Source: Sphingomonas sp. NFR04 (GTDB lineage Bacteria; Pseudomonadota; Alphaproteobacteria; Sphingomonadales; Sphingomonadaceae). Taken from it: a stretch of DNA of 64,000 nucleotides. A program made the position numbers and the translations under genes. The DNA lies in assembly GCF_900114095.1 (NCBI RefSeq), contig NZ_FORV01000005.1:124001-188000 (forward strand), written 5' to 3'. Below, piece by piece: positions 35,927 to 44,774 of the stretch. The notes under the pieces are model-generated. The model was not told the DNA's origin and ran no database searches. It was given only the letters and a program-made list of their open reading frames with translations. Numbering within the stretch: position 1 is the first letter of the stretch; every line of letters starts with the position of its first letter.

Positions 35927-36387
35927 ATCGCGTTCTGGACGACGTTGAGCGCGGGTTGTTCCTTGTAGAGCCAGCCGGAGAAGACGCGGTGCCAGCGCTG
36001 GTCCTCGCGATGCACGTCCATCTGCACGAAGGCGCCGGTCAGCCGATCCTGCTCCCAGGGCGCGGTGCGCTCGCAGGCGCGCAGGCGGACGGTCACCTGC
36101 CCGTCGATGCGGGCGGCCTGGCCGGGCTTGAGCGTGATCTCGCGCTCGACGCCGTTGCGCTTGTTGAGCACGCCCAGCACCGCGACGCGTTCGCGCATCG
36201 GCGTCGCGGCGGCATCCATGGTGGCGTTGTCGGGGCCGGTGGTGACGGTGTCGACGCCCTGCGCGTCGCCGCCGCCGGTGATCACCAGCTCGTCGCCGGC
36301 ATTGTCGCCGCCGGCAGCGCCGTTGCCGCTTCCGCTACCCGAACATCCGGCCAGCGCGAGCGCGAGCAGCGCCGCCGCAGCCTTCAT
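35755..36387 (-). CDS. DUF2155 lipoprotein
   Basis: A 210-residue lipoprotein with lipobox LALAGCSGS, a Gly/Asp-rich spacer, and the DUF2155 domain (~68-165). That domain reads VAVLGVLNKRNGVEREITLK, TVRLRACERTAPWEQD, FSGWLYKEQPALNVVQNAIY and DVWPKSC. The family is alphaproteobacterial and its role is not established. ATG 36387 overlaps the NDUFA12 gene stop (ATGA). The last ~45 residues after the domain are low-complexity and lie antisense to the end of aat. Confidence 0.85.
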   Translation of the reverse strand: MKAAAALLALALAGCSGSGSGNGAAGGDNAGDELVITGGGDAQGVDTVTTGPDNATMDAAATPMRERVAVLGVLNKRNGVEREITLKPGQAARIDGQVTVRLRACERTAPWEQDRLTGAFVQMDVHREDQRWHRVFSGWLYKEQPALNVVQNAIYDVWPKSCAMTFRDSGPDTVPASSPGASSAKRSPEAEGGNDTAPVESPSAAPSNAT

Positions 36388-36776
36388 GCGTCGGGGGTCC
36401 AGGCCTCGTAATCGCCGGTGGCCTTGGCGCGATGCGCACCCTTTTCGAGCGCGCCCGGCGGACGATAGGCCAGCTCCGTGCCGGTGAGATTCGGCTCGGC
36501 GGGCTTTTCCCACACGCGCACGGGCGGCAGCGATTCGTCGGGCGTGCCCTCGATCTGGTGCGACAGCCAGCTGAACCATTCCGGCGGAATGCGGCTGGCG
36601 TCGTTGGATCCCTTGTAGATCACCCAGCGGCGCGTGATGCCGTTGGGATCCAGCCCACCCTCGAAATAGAGGTTACCGAGCGAATCCTCGCCGACGCGCT
36701 TCTTGCCGCGCAGTCCCATGCGAGTGCCGAACGTGGCGCCGTTCCACCAGGTGAAGATCGGAAAAGGAAGTCCCAT
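36384..36776 (-). CDS. NDUFA12-family NADH:ubiquinone oxidoreductase subunit
   Basis: A 130-residue protein related to the 17.2-kDa accessory subunit of complex I. Motifs include TWWNGATFGTRMGLRGKKRV, LYFEGG, RRWVIYKG and PPEWFSWLSHQIEGTPDES. ATG 36776 (MGLPFPIF) fits family starts; ATG 36797 is in frame upstream. This subunit is one of the accessory subunits shared by alphaproteobacteria and mitochondria. Coupled to the DUF2155 gene by ATGA. Confidence 0.92.
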   Translation of the reverse strand: MGLPFPIFTWWNGATFGTRMGLRGKKRVGEDSLGNLYFEGGLDPNGITRRWVIYKGSNDASRIPPEWFSWLSHQIEGTPDESLPPVRVWEKPAEPNLTGTELAYRPPGALEKGAHRAKATGDYEAWTPDA

Positions 36777-36827
36777 GGCTTTGTCCGATACCGCCAAGCG
36801 CAGCGCTCGGCAACTCCCCTCAGCGGC

Positions 36828-37412
36828 TCAGAGCGGTCTTTCCACCGCGACCGCCAGCGGGCCCTTTTCGCCGTCGACGATGCGGGCGCGGAGCGGCTGG
36901 CCGGGCTCGACTTCCTCGACACCGGCGCGGCGCAGCGTTTCCATATGGACGAAGATGTCCGCGGTGTCGCTCATGCGGACGAGGAAGCCATAGCCCTTCA
37001 GCCGGTTGAACCATTTCACCGACACCGGTTCGAACGGCCCCGCCTCGCCGATGAGCTTCAGGCGCTCCACCCGTTCGGTGGGGCACTTCACCGGTTCCAC
37101 TGCGGTGCTGAGGTCGATCGATAGAACCGATTTGGCCTGCAGCCCCCGCTGCCGCTGCACCGCCACGCACTCCAGCCGCGCACCTTCGGGCACGCTGCGC
37201 CGGCCATGGTCCTGAAGGACGGAGAAATGGATCAGGATGTCGCCGACGCTGGGATCGTCCGCGACCAGGAAACCGAAGCCGCGCGTGACATCAAACCATT
37301 TGATGACGCCACGATAGACCCGCTCGTCCATCTCGGAATCGCCCCCGAACCGAAGCTCGCCCTCGGCCGTCTCCGGATAGTGTTCAGACGCTAGCTGTTG
37401 CTCAGCACGCAT
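36828..37412 (-). CDS. double cold-shock-domain protein
   Basis: A 194-residue protein with two cold-shock domains: the first around [20 protein letters not shown] and ILIHFSVLQ (~33-95), the second around [19 protein letters not shown] and [10 protein letters not shown] (~125-190). RNP-type aromatic residues are present in both. It probably binds single-stranded RNA/DNA. ATG 37412 follows GGGGGAT. The double-domain form is common in alphaproteobacteria. The upstream leader may be regulatory, but no clear element is seen. Confidence 0.9.
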   Translation of the reverse strand: MRAEQQLASEHYPETAEGELRFGGDSEMDERVYRGVIKWFDVTRGFGFLVADDPSVGDILIHFSVLQDHGRRSVPEGARLECVAVQRQRGLQAKSVLSIDLSTAVEPVKCPTERVERLKLIGEAGPFEPVSVKWFNRLKGYGFLVRMSDTADIFVHMETLRRAGVEEVEPGQPLRARIVDGEKGPLAVAVERPL

Positions 37413-37478
37413 TATCGTTATCCCCCAAGCCAGCAACATTAACACAGCATTAGCAAGGAGGGGAATCGCTTTGTGCGA

Positions 37479-38021
37479 TCAGGAATGTCCCGCCCCGGGC
37501 GGGTCCTCCGGCTCCTCTCCCGGCGCCATCTGCAATATTCTATGCACAATCTCAGGCGGATGGCCCGCCCGTAAAAATGCGGCGACTTGCTTTTTGTGAA
37601 GATCGCGATCCGCAGGGGTAGCCGCGAAAGGTCCGAATCGGCGGCGACGCGCGAAAATGATCGCGCTGCGATAGGCGTCCGCCTCGATCGCCTCGGCCAG
37701 ATCGGCACTGTCCTCGGCATCGATGCCGTCGTGGCGCAGCGCCATCTCCACCCGGCGCACGCCCAGGCCGCGCCGCCCCATCGATCGCACCCGCGCCTCG
37801 GCGAAGCTGCGATCGTCGACATAGCCGCGCTCGGCCATCCGCTCGGCCACCGCCATCGGGTCGGGCGGGCTCTCCCCTTCCCATCCCCGCTCGCGCAGCT
37901 TACGGGTGAGATAGGCGGCCAGGCGCGCGCGCGTGGTGGCGAAACGCTCGACATAGCGCAGCGCCAGACGATCGAGATCGGCGGCGACGAGGGGTGGCTT
38001 GGAACGGGATGGTTGGGGCAT
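37479..38021 (-). CDS. recX: RecX-family regulatory protein
   Basis: A 180-residue, helix-rich basic protein. RYVERFATTRARLAAYLTRK, RGYVDDRSFAEARVRSMGRR, GVRRVEMALRHDGID and a third helical repeat with RSAIIFARRRRFGPFA fit RecX/RecA modulators. It is not next to recA here. ATG 38021 lies 109 bp from the divergent fatty-acyl-AMP ligase gene, so the promoters share that gap. Confidence 0.8.
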   Translation of the reverse strand: MPQPSRSKPPLVAADLDRLALRYVERFATTRARLAAYLTRKLRERGWEGESPPDPMAVAERMAERGYVDDRSFAEARVRSMGRRGLGVRRVEMALRHDGIDAEDSADLAEAIEADAYRSAIIFARRRRFGPFAATPADRDLHKKQVAAFLRAGHPPEIVHRILQMAPGEEPEDPPGAGHS

Positions 38022-38130
38022 GCGCCTTGATTGTGCCACACTGCCAACCGATTTTGAACGATACTGCGTAGCAGAGCGCATACGGAAAACTGCGTTGTGG
38101 GGGCACAACGAACTGCTACCTCACAGGGGC

Positions 38131-39909
38131 ATGAGAAAAAGAATGGTATTGGACGAAACGGGATCGCTCGAAACTGTGGAACTGGCAGCGCTTGCGCCCA
38201 CGCCCACGCAAGACCGTCTCCCGCGCCGTTTCGCTGATTTCGAAACGCTGGGCGCCGCGCTCGATTACGCGGCCCAGGGTGCGCGTGGCTTCAACTTCCA
38301 CGATGCGCGGGGCAAGCTGGTGCGGCCCTATCGCTTCGCCGAACTGCGTGCAGACGCGCTGGAACAGGCGCGCCGCCTGATCGCCGCCGGCATCCAGCCG
38401 GAGGATCGCATCGCGCTGATCGCGGAGACCGGGCCGGAATTCGCGGCACTGTTCTTCGGCGTGATCTATGCCGGCGCCTGGCCGGTGCCGCTGCCGCTGC
38501 CGACCAGCTTCGGCGGCGCGCAATCCTATATCGACCAGCTGCGCGTCCAGCTCGAGAGCTGCGACCCGACGCTGCTGATCTACCCGCCCGAAATCGGCGC
38601 GATGTGCGCCGAGGCCGCGCGGCTGACCGACGTCGCCGCCAGCGACTGGGACGCCTTCTCGGCCAACCCGGCCCCCGAGGCACCGCTGCCCCAGGCCAAG
38701 CCGGACGACATCGCATACCTGCAATATTCGAGCGGCTCGACCCGCTTCCCGCACGGCGTCGCGATCACGCACCACGCGCTGCTCAACAATCTCGCGGCGC
38801 ACAGCCACGGGATGGAGCTGGTCGATTCCGATCGCTGCATCTCCTGGCTGCCCTGGTACCATGATATGGGCCTGGTCGGCTGCTTCCTGTCGCCGGTCGC
38901 CAACCAGGTCTCGACCGACTATATGAAGACCGAGGATTTCGCCCGCCGCCCGCTGGCATGGCTGGACCTGATCAGCCGCAACCAGGGCAGCAGCATCTCC
39001 TACTCGCCGACCTTTGGCTACGACATCTGCGCCCGCCGCATGTCCAGCCAGACCAAGGCGAGCGAGCGGTTCGACCTCGCCCGCTGGCGCATCGCCGGCA
39101 ACGGCGCCGACATGATCCGCCCGGACGTGATGCAGCGCTTCATCGACGCGTTCGCCGATGCTGGCTTCAAGGCGACCGCCTTCATGCCGAGCTACGGCCT
39201 GGCCGAGGCGACGCTGGCCGTCTCGATCATGCCGCCGGGCGAAGGCATCGTCGTCGAGCTGGTCGAGGAGACGCAGCTCTCCGGCGGCACCGCCCGCGCC
39301 GATCGCCCGCAGCGCTATCGCGCGGTGGTCAACTGCGGCAAGCCGGTGCGGGACATGGCGATCGAGGTCCGCGAGGAAGACGGCACGCCGCTTCCCGAAA
39401 AGGCGATCGGCAAGGTCTGGTGCAAGGGCCCGTCGGTGATGGTCGGCTATTTCCGCGACGAGGCCGCCACCGAGGCGTGCATGGTCGATGGCTGGCTGGA
39501 TACCGGCGACATGGGCTATATGTCGGACGGCTATATCTACATCGTCGGCCGCGCCAAGGACATGATCATCGTCAACGGCAAGAACCACTGGCCGCAGGAC
39601 ATCGAATGGGCGGTGGAGCAGCTGCCCGGCTTCAAGCAGGGCGACATCGCCGCCTTCGCGATCACCACCCCCGGCGGCGAGGAAACCCCGGCGGTGCTGG
39701 TCCAGTGCCGCACCTCGGACGAGCAGGAGCGCCTGCGCCTGCGCGACGAGATCCGCGAGCGCGTCCGCTCGGTCACCGGCATGAACTGCGTGGTCGAGCT
39801 CGTGCCGCCGCGCACCCTGCCGCGCACCAGCTCGGGCAAGCTCAGCCGCGCCAAGGCGCGCAACCTCTATCTGAACGGCGAGATCAAGCCCTACGCGCTC
39901 GCCGCCTGA
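38131..39909 (+). CDS. fatty-acyl-AMP ligase (FAAL-type adenylate-forming enzyme)
   Basis: A 592-residue ANL-superfamily enzyme. The ATP loop is YLQYSSGSTRFPHGVAITHH (~196-215). SWLPWYHDMGLVG, PSYGLAEATLAVS and GWLDTGDMGYMSDGYIYIVG follow, and the C-terminal lysine is in SSGKLSRAKAR. Overall layout fits FAAL enzymes, which form acyl-AMP for transfer to carrier proteins rather than CoA. No polyketide or peptide synthetase gene is near, so its acceptor is unknown. Start ATG 38131 or 38143. Confidence 0.85.
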   Translation: MRKRMVLDETGSLETVELAALAPTPTQDRLPRRFADFETLGAALDYAAQGARGFNFHDARGKLVRPYRFAELRADALEQARRLIAAGIQPEDRIALIAETGPEFAALFFGVIYAGAWPVPLPLPTSFGGAQSYIDQLRVQLESCDPTLLIYPPEIGAMCAEAARLTDVAASDWDAFSANPAPEAPLPQAKPDDIAYLQYSSGSTRFPHGVAITHHALLNNLAAHSHGMELVDSDRCISWLPWYHDMGLVGCFLSPVANQVSTDYMKTEDFARRPLAWLDLISRNQGSSISYSPTFGYDICARRMSSQTKASERFDLARWRIAGNGADMIRPDVMQRFIDAFADAGFKATAFMPSYGLAEATLAVSIMPPGEGIVVELVEETQLSGGTARADRPQRYRAVVNCGKPVRDMAIEVREEDGTPLPEKAIGKVWCKGPSVMVGYFRDEAATEACMVDGWLDTGDMGYMSDGYIYIVGRAKDMIIVNGKNHWPQDIEWAVEQLPGFKQGDIAAFAITTPGGEETPAVLVQCRTSDEQERLRLRDEIRERVRSVTGMNCVVELVPPRTLPRTSSGKLSRAKARNLYLNGEIKPYALAA

Positions 39910-39976
39910 CCTGTTCGCCGGCCGTGCCCTGCGCCCGGCCGGCAGCCCTGATATGTCACGACGGCCATCTCCGACC

Positions 39977-40082
39977 ACCGCCGTCATCCCCGCGAAGGCG
40001 GGGATCCATTGCCGCTGAAGCCGTCGTTCTTCCCCGCACGTCGCGGCGAATGGATTCCCGCCTAGGCGGGAATGACGATGGT
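39977..40082. repeat. palindromic repeat, family C
   Basis: Left arm ACCGCCGTCATCCCCGCGAA with internal palindrome CCCCGCGAAGGCGGGG; right arm TTCCCGCCTAGGCGGGAATG then ACGATGGT. It occupies about a third of the 306-bp gap 39910-40215, in which I see no gene. Confidence 0.85.
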
Positions 40083-40215
40083 TTTGACGAGCTCGCCACG
40101 TCCGCGCCTCTCCCCCGAGCAGCGCGTCGGGGCCGTGCCGCGAAAATGGACCTATTCACCTCCATTTTAGCCGCACCCTAACTTCTCGCTAACCTAGCGC
40201 CGCTATGTAGCCGGG

Positions 40216-42579
40216 GTGAGCAGCTCCTCCACGACACCGCTGAGTCAGCCGCGAGTCGACGCGCGTGCGCTGCTGGGTCTTAGTGACCCAGGCGACACGA
40301 TCGACTGGCCGCGGATGCGCGCCGCGCAGCTGCAAGCGGGGCGGCGCTCGGCGTTGCTGTTCTTCTCGGCCAATGTCGGCGCCGTCGCGATGGCGGCGCT
40401 GGCGCTGGCGCCGCTTGCGTCGCACCGGCTCCTCTTCGGATGGATGGCCCTTGCGCTCGGCACCGCCATCTGGACGACGCTGCGCCGCCTTGGCTGGCGC
40501 GACGAGACTCTTCTTACCGCCACGCTTGCCGACATCCGCCGCACCGTCTTCGAGGGCATCGCGATGGGGCTGGCCTGGGCGATCCTTCCGCTCGCCTTCG
40601 GTGCGATCGCCACTGCCCGCGCCAGCCTCGATCTCTGGGCGGCGACCACGGTGGTGCTGATCGCCTCGGCGATGACGATGGGGGTGCTGCCGCTTGCCAG
40701 CCTCTCGTTCATCTTCTTGCTCGGCGGAACGTGCATCGTCACGCTGCTGCTCGTCGGCGCGCCGTTCCTGGCCGCTGCCGCCGCTTTCCTCGTCCTGCTG
40801 CTCAGTGTCGGCGCCTTCGGCCGCGCCCGTTCGCTGGTGCTGCTGCGCGCTAACCAGATGGCGCTGGCCGAGCGCGACCAGACGGTGAGCCTGCTGCTCC
40901 GTGAGTTCGAGGACGCCTCGTCCGACTGGCTGTGGGAAGTCGACGCGCAGCGCCGCGTCGTCCGCGCCAGTCCCCGCCTCGCCGCCTCGCTGGGCCTGGA
41001 GCCCGGCACGCTGGCCGGCCTGCCGCTCCTCCAGCTGCTCGCCGGTCCCGGCTGGGAGACCGGCCAGTTCACCCCGGAGCTGCACGAACTCGCCGACAGG
41101 CTGAAGCGGCGCGAACCCTTTGCCGACCTGCCGATCCCGATCGACATCGAGGGCGATCGACGCTGGTGGCAGATCTCCGCCAGCCCCAAGTTCGACGAGC
41201 GCGGGGCGTTCGCCGGCTTTCGCGGAGTCAGCTCGGACGTCACCGAGCAGCGCCGCGCGACCGACCAGATTCACCGCATGGCCCGGTTCGACACGCTGAC
41301 CGGCCTGCCCAACCGCCTCCACATCAACGAAGCACTCGCCACCGCGATGGCCGAGGCCGACAAATGGGGCGCGCGCTGCGCCTTCATGATGATCGACCTG
41401 GATCGCTTCAAGGCGGTCAACGACACGCTCGGCCACCCGGTCGGCGACCGCCTGCTCCAGCGCGTCGCCCGGCGGCTGCGCAGCCTGGTGAGCGAGACCG
41501 AGATGATCGGCCGGCTGGGCGGCGACGAGTTCGCCGTGGTGGTGCGCGACGCGCGCGACACCGCGCGGGTCGAGGCGCTCGCCCAGACGATCATCGACAC
41601 CGTCTCGCGCCCCTATGAGCTCGACCAGCACACCCTCTATATCGGCGCCTCGGTCGGCCTGGCCCTCGCCCCGCGCGACGGCCGCACGGCCGAGACGCTG
41701 GTCCGCTCGGCCGATCTCGCGCTCTACCGATCGAAGGACAAGGGCGGCGGGGTGTTCCACGCCTATGAGCCGCAGTTGCACGTCGCTGCCGAGGAACGCC
41801 GCGTGCTCGAGATCGCGCTGCGCGGCGCGGTGGAGAAGGGCCAGATGCAGCTCGCCTATCAGCCGGTGGTCAACGCCCGCACCGGCGGGCTGCTCGGCTT
41901 TGAGGCGCTGCTGCGCTGGACCCATCCCGAGCTGGGCGCGATTCCGCCGTCCAAGTTCATCCCGCTGGCCGAGGAAGCCCGGCTGATCGGCGCGATCGGC
42001 GAATGGGTGCTGCGTACCGCCTGTGACGAGGCCGCGCGCTGGGAAGAGCCCGCGCGCATCGCGATCAACGTCAGTTCGGAACAGCTCCACAATCCCAGCT
42101 TCGCCACCCTGGTCGCGCAGGCGCTCGCCGCCTCGGGGCTGGAGCCCGACCGGCTCGAGCTGGAAGTGACCGAAAGCGTGTTCCTGCGCGAAGGCACTGC
42201 GGCGGTGAGCGTGCTCGAACAGATCCTCGATCTGGGCGTGCGCCTGAGCCTCGACGATTTCGGCACCGGCTATTCGTCGCTCGGCTATCTCGCCCATACC
42301 CGGTTCAACTCGATCAAGATCGATCGCAGCTTCGTCCAGAACGCGGCGCGCGGCACCCGCGAGGCGATCGCGATCATCCGCGCGGTGGTCGCGCTCGCCG
42401 ACAGTCTGGGCATGGCGACGACCGCCGAGGGGGTCGAAACCGAGCAGGAGCACGAGATGGTCCAGACGCTCGGCTGCACGCGTGCGCAGGGCTTCTATTT
42501 CGGACGGCCGCTGCCGGTGCACGAAGCGCGGATGATCGCGTCGCGAAACGGTAACGAAACGACCCGCGCGCGGGCGTGA
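40216..42579 (+). CDS. membrane GGDEF-EAL cyclic-di-GMP protein with PAS domain
   Basis: A 787-residue protein. About six membrane helices occupy ~45-205. A PAS-like domain (~225-350, DWLWEVDAQRRVVRASPRLA) follows. The GGDEF domain has intact GGDEF (435-439) and the EAL domain intact EAL (563-565) with LDDFGTGYSSLGYLAHTRF and TAEGVETEQE. Both halves therefore look catalytically competent, and it may make or break c-di-GMP depending on signal. The start is GTG 40216. Stand-alone gene. Confidence 0.92.
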   Translation: MSSSSTTPLSQPRVDARALLGLSDPGDTIDWPRMRAAQLQAGRRSALLFFSANVGAVAMAALALAPLASHRLLFGWMALALGTAIWTTLRRLGWRDETLLTATLADIRRTVFEGIAMGLAWAILPLAFGAIATARASLDLWAATTVVLIASAMTMGVLPLASLSFIFLLGGTCIVTLLLVGAPFLAAAAAFLVLLLSVGAFGRARSLVLLRANQMALAERDQTVSLLLREFEDASSDWLWEVDAQRRVVRASPRLAASLGLEPGTLAGLPLLQLLAGPGWETGQFTPELHELADRLKRREPFADLPIPIDIEGDRRWWQISASPKFDERGAFAGFRGVSSDVTEQRRATDQIHRMARFDTLTGLPNRLHINEALATAMAEADKWGARCAFMMIDLDRFKAVNDTLGHPVGDRLLQRVARRLRSLVSETEMIGRLGGDEFAVVVRDARDTARVEALAQTIIDTVSRPYELDQHTLYIGASVGLALAPRDGRTAETLVRSADLALYRSKDKGGGVFHAYEPQLHVAAEERRVLEIALRGAVEKGQMQLAYQPVVNARTGGLLGFEALLRWTHPELGAIPPSKFIPLAEEARLIGAIGEWVLRTACDEAARWEEPARIAINVSSEQLHNPSFATLVAQALAASGLEPDRLELEVTESVFLREGTAAVSVLEQILDLGVRLSLDDFGTGYSSLGYLAHTRFNSIKIDRSFVQNAARGTREAIAIIRAVVALADSLGMATTAEGVETEQEHEMVQTLGCTRAQGFYFGRPLPVHEARMIASRNGNETTRARA

Positions 42580-42700
42580 GTTGCGGTGAACTGTTCCCGC
42601 ATTGGGACATAACCCACTTTTTTCATTCGGAACTTTGGAACCGGCCAAGGGTCTTCGCCGCACTGCAATGGTTCACTTGCCGTTAAGGGAGACACCCCGA

Positions 42701-43249
42701 ATGTATCGTACGCTTATGGCGGCGGCTGCCACCGCCGCAGCGCTTGTCGCTGTCGCACCTGCTCAGGCCGCAACCTATTTCGGTCCGGCCGACATGAATA
42801 TCGCTACCGCAGCCGATGGCTCGATCTCGACCAGCTTCGGCCAGTCGGGCATCGCCGCAGGCGCCTTCACCCACATCTACCAGTTCACCCTGCCGACCGA
42901 CGGCGTGGCGAGCGGCTCGATCATCACCAGCGCGGTGAAGTTCAACGGCCCGACCGACCTCGACCTCAAGTCGGTGTTCTTCAACGGCGTGCAGCTGACC
43001 GGCTTCTTCGGCAGCGGCATCAACGAATTCGTCTTCGCCAACGCCGTGCCGATCAAGGCCGGTGTCGTGAACGAGATCACCATCAACGGCTTCTCGCGCG
43101 GCAATGGCTCGTACGGCGGCCAGGGCGTGTTCGTGCCGTCGGGCGTGCCCGAGCCGGCAGCCTGGGGCATGATGATCGGCGGCTTCGGCCTGGCCGGTGC
43201 AGCGATGCGTCGTACGCGCCGCACGCGCGTCACCTACGCGAACGCCTAA
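42701..43249 (+). CDS. PEPxxWA-CTERM sorting domain protein
   Basis: A 182-residue exported protein. The signal peptide (1-24) ends APAQAAT. The mature body is Phe/Gly/Asn-rich with likely beta structure. The C-terminus VPEPAAWGMMIGGFGLAGAA and RRTRRTR is a textbook PEPxxWA-CTERM signal. ATG 42701 has AAGGGA 10 nt upstream. A terminator follows at once. Function unknown; likely surface or extracellular. Confidence 0.9.
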   Translation: MYRTLMAAAATAAALVAVAPAQAATYFGPADMNIATAADGSISTSFGQSGIAAGAFTHIYQFTLPTDGVASGSIITSAVKFNGPTDLDLKSVFFNGVQLTGFFGSGINEFVFANAVPIKAGVVNEITINGFSRGNGSYGGQGVFVPSGVPEPAAWGMMIGGFGLAGAAMRRTRRTRVTYANA

Positions 43250-43281
43250 AACAAAAAACCATCCTCGCCGTTGCAGAGGGG

Positions 43282-43318
43282 GCGCCGTCACGAAGGATCG
43301 TGGCGGCGCTTTCTTTTT
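43282..43318 (+). terminator. rho-independent terminator
   Basis: A 12-bp stem (GCGCCGTCACGA / TCGTGGCGGCGC, one G-U pair) followed by TTTCTTTTT, 33 bases after the PEP-CTERM gene. Confidence 0.88.
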
Positions 43319-43392
43319 GGCGGTGTGACGCACCAGCTTGCATCTTGGCTCTTGCCCGAAGCGGAATCGGCCGATAAAGGGGCGGACCGCAC

Positions 43393-43469
43393 AGGGGTGT
43401 AGCTCAGCTGGTTAGAGCGTCGGTCTCCAAAACCGAAGGCCCTCGGTTCGAATCCGAGCTCCCCTGCCA
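43393..43469 (+). tRNA. tRNA-Trp (anticodon CCA)
   Basis: 77 nt including an encoded CCA end. D-loop AGCTCAGCTGGTTAGAGC, anticodon arm CGGTCTCCAAAACCG with CCA at the anticodon, and T-loop GGTTCGAATCC. The acceptor stem AGGGGTG pairs with CTCCCCT with one U-U mismatch. In many bacteria this gene directly precedes secE, which here is 11 kb downstream. Confidence 0.97.
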
Positions 43470-43915
43470 TCGCTTCCGCTGCCGATCCGTCGCCGGGGCG
43501 TGTTTCCTTCTCTTGGACCGGGGATAGACCCCGACCACGCTGCTTGCGCGGTGCCGGAGGGCGCCCTGCTCCTTCCTTCAGCCCCGTGCCGCGCTGCACC
43601 GTTCCCAGGACGATGCGGAGCAGCTTGATCCGTTCGAACGGCATTCGATCACGGCTGGGCGCTAGGCTGGCCGGATCCGGTTCGCGCCCTGGTGGCGCCC
43701 CGGTGCGGGTGCCCTTCCGGTGCCCGGACGCTGCGCCGGCGCGGCGGGACTCCATTCGTCCCCCAAAGCGTGGCGCTCGTCGCGCTGGCATTGTCCTTGC
43801 GCAACACCTGCGCATTATCCACAGCGACCGCCACGAACCACCGTAAATGGCTGGAAACTTTCGATGAAGCGAACGTTAGATCAAGGTTAGTTCTGGGGAA
43901 TGGATTTGTCGCAAG
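43470..43915. other. 446-bp stretch after tRNA-Trp without a supported gene
   Basis: Open frames here are weak. One antisense frame translates the tRNA itself. A single perfect DnaA-box sequence TTATCCACA is at 43815-43823. I see no integrase, no copy of the tRNA 3' end and no clear RNA gene. Confidence 0.5.
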
Positions 43916-44098
43916 ATGCCTGAAGGGGAACCCGTGGTGGCCGTAGCCCTTCTCACCGAACGCGACATCGAGCGGTACGGCAACAATCTCAGCCGTTGTT
44001 ATCGCATCGACGACAGTTCCGAATTCGATGGCCTTCTCCGCATGATCGACGAGGCCGATGTCGCGCTCCAGGCGCGCTCGCGGGAACGCACCTCCTAG
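43916..44098 (+). CDS. small protein of unknown function
   Basis: 60 residues (MPEGEPVVAVALLTERDIER...). The segment TERDIERYGNNLSRCYRIDD with helical EFDGLLRMIDEADVALQARS has the look of a real compact cytoplasmic protein, with codon use like its neighbours. Start ATG 43916, or GTG 43931/43934 after GAAGGGGAA. No membrane helix. The family is not recognised. Confidence 0.6.
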   Translation: MPEGEPVVAVALLTERDIERYGNNLSRCYRIDDSSEFDGLLRMIDEADVALQARSRERTS

Positions 44099-44237
44099 CA
44101 AGCGACTGTCACGCCAGCTTCATCCAGAGCGGCTAGCCCTTCGCGAAACGCGGGCGATCTCAGGATGAAAGGGGGCGAATCGCCATGGCGACGAGCGTAT
44201 TGTGCGCCGAGCGTCCGTCCTTCGGCGGGACGGGGCG

Positions 44238-44774
44238 ATGAACGAACTGACCAGCCTGGCCGCGCACCGCCGTGCCGTGTCGGAGGAAGTCGCGCTGCGC
44301 GAGGCGCTGTTCCGCTTCGTCCAGGCGCGGCTGCGGGACTCGCATGACGGCGAGGACATCGTCCAGGAAACCTATATCCGGCTGTACGACTATCGCCGCT
44401 CGCGCAGCGTCGCCGATGTCGGCGCCTTCTGCTTCGCGGTCGCCCGAAACCTGGTGTTCGACCATTTCCGCCGGCTCCGCGCGGCGCCGCGCCAGGCCGA
44501 GCTGGCCGAGGACATCCCCTGCACTCAGCCCCGCGCCGAGGAAGTGCTCGACTATCGCCAGCGGGTCGACATCCTGGTCCGCGCGCTCAAGGTGATGCCG
44601 CCGCTCCGCCGCGAGATCTTCCTGCGCCGCCGGCTCGACGGTGTCGCGGTGGCGATCATCGCCGCCGATCTCGACATGACCCCCGCCGCGATCGAGAAGC
44701 ACTGCGTCCGCGCGGTCGCCGATCTCCGCGCCGCGCTCGAGCGTCGCGGCCTGCCGGGAGGCGCGGCGCGATGA
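44238..44774 (+). CDS. ECF (FecI-type) RNA polymerase sigma factor
   Basis: A 178-residue group 4 sigma factor. Region 2 has HDGEDIVQETYIRLYDYRRS and FCFAVARNLVFDHFRR. Region 4 has MPPLRREIFLRRRLDGVAVA with the helix-turn-helix IIAADLDMTPAAIEKH. It is followed at once by a FecR gene (ATGA overlap) and a TonB receptor, the classic cell-surface signalling trio. ATG 44238 (MNELTSLAAHRR). Confidence 0.92.
   Translation: MNELTSLAAHRRAVSEEVALREALFRFVQARLRDSHDGEDIVQETYIRLYDYRRSRSVADVGAFCFAVARNLVFDHFRRLRAAPRQAELAEDIPCTQPRAEEVLDYRQRVDILVRALKVMPPLRREIFLRRRLDGVAVAIIAADLDMTPAAIEKHCVRAVADLRAALERRGLPGGAAR

Noticed and set aside
43288..43815. Minus-strand open frame of 175 residues across tRNA-Trp
   Set aside because: Its C-terminal part (GFEPRAFGFGDRRSNQLSYT) is the well-known false peptide from translating a tRNA gene antisense; the rest has no family features.
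43815..43823. Replication origin suggested by a perfect DnaA box
   Set aside because: Only a single box was noted, with no AT-rich unwinding region or origin-linked genes.
43649..44101. Minus-strand frame of 150 residues before the sigma gene
   Set aside because: It runs antisense to the better-supported 43916-44098 gene and ends in Arg/Pro-rich shadow sequence.
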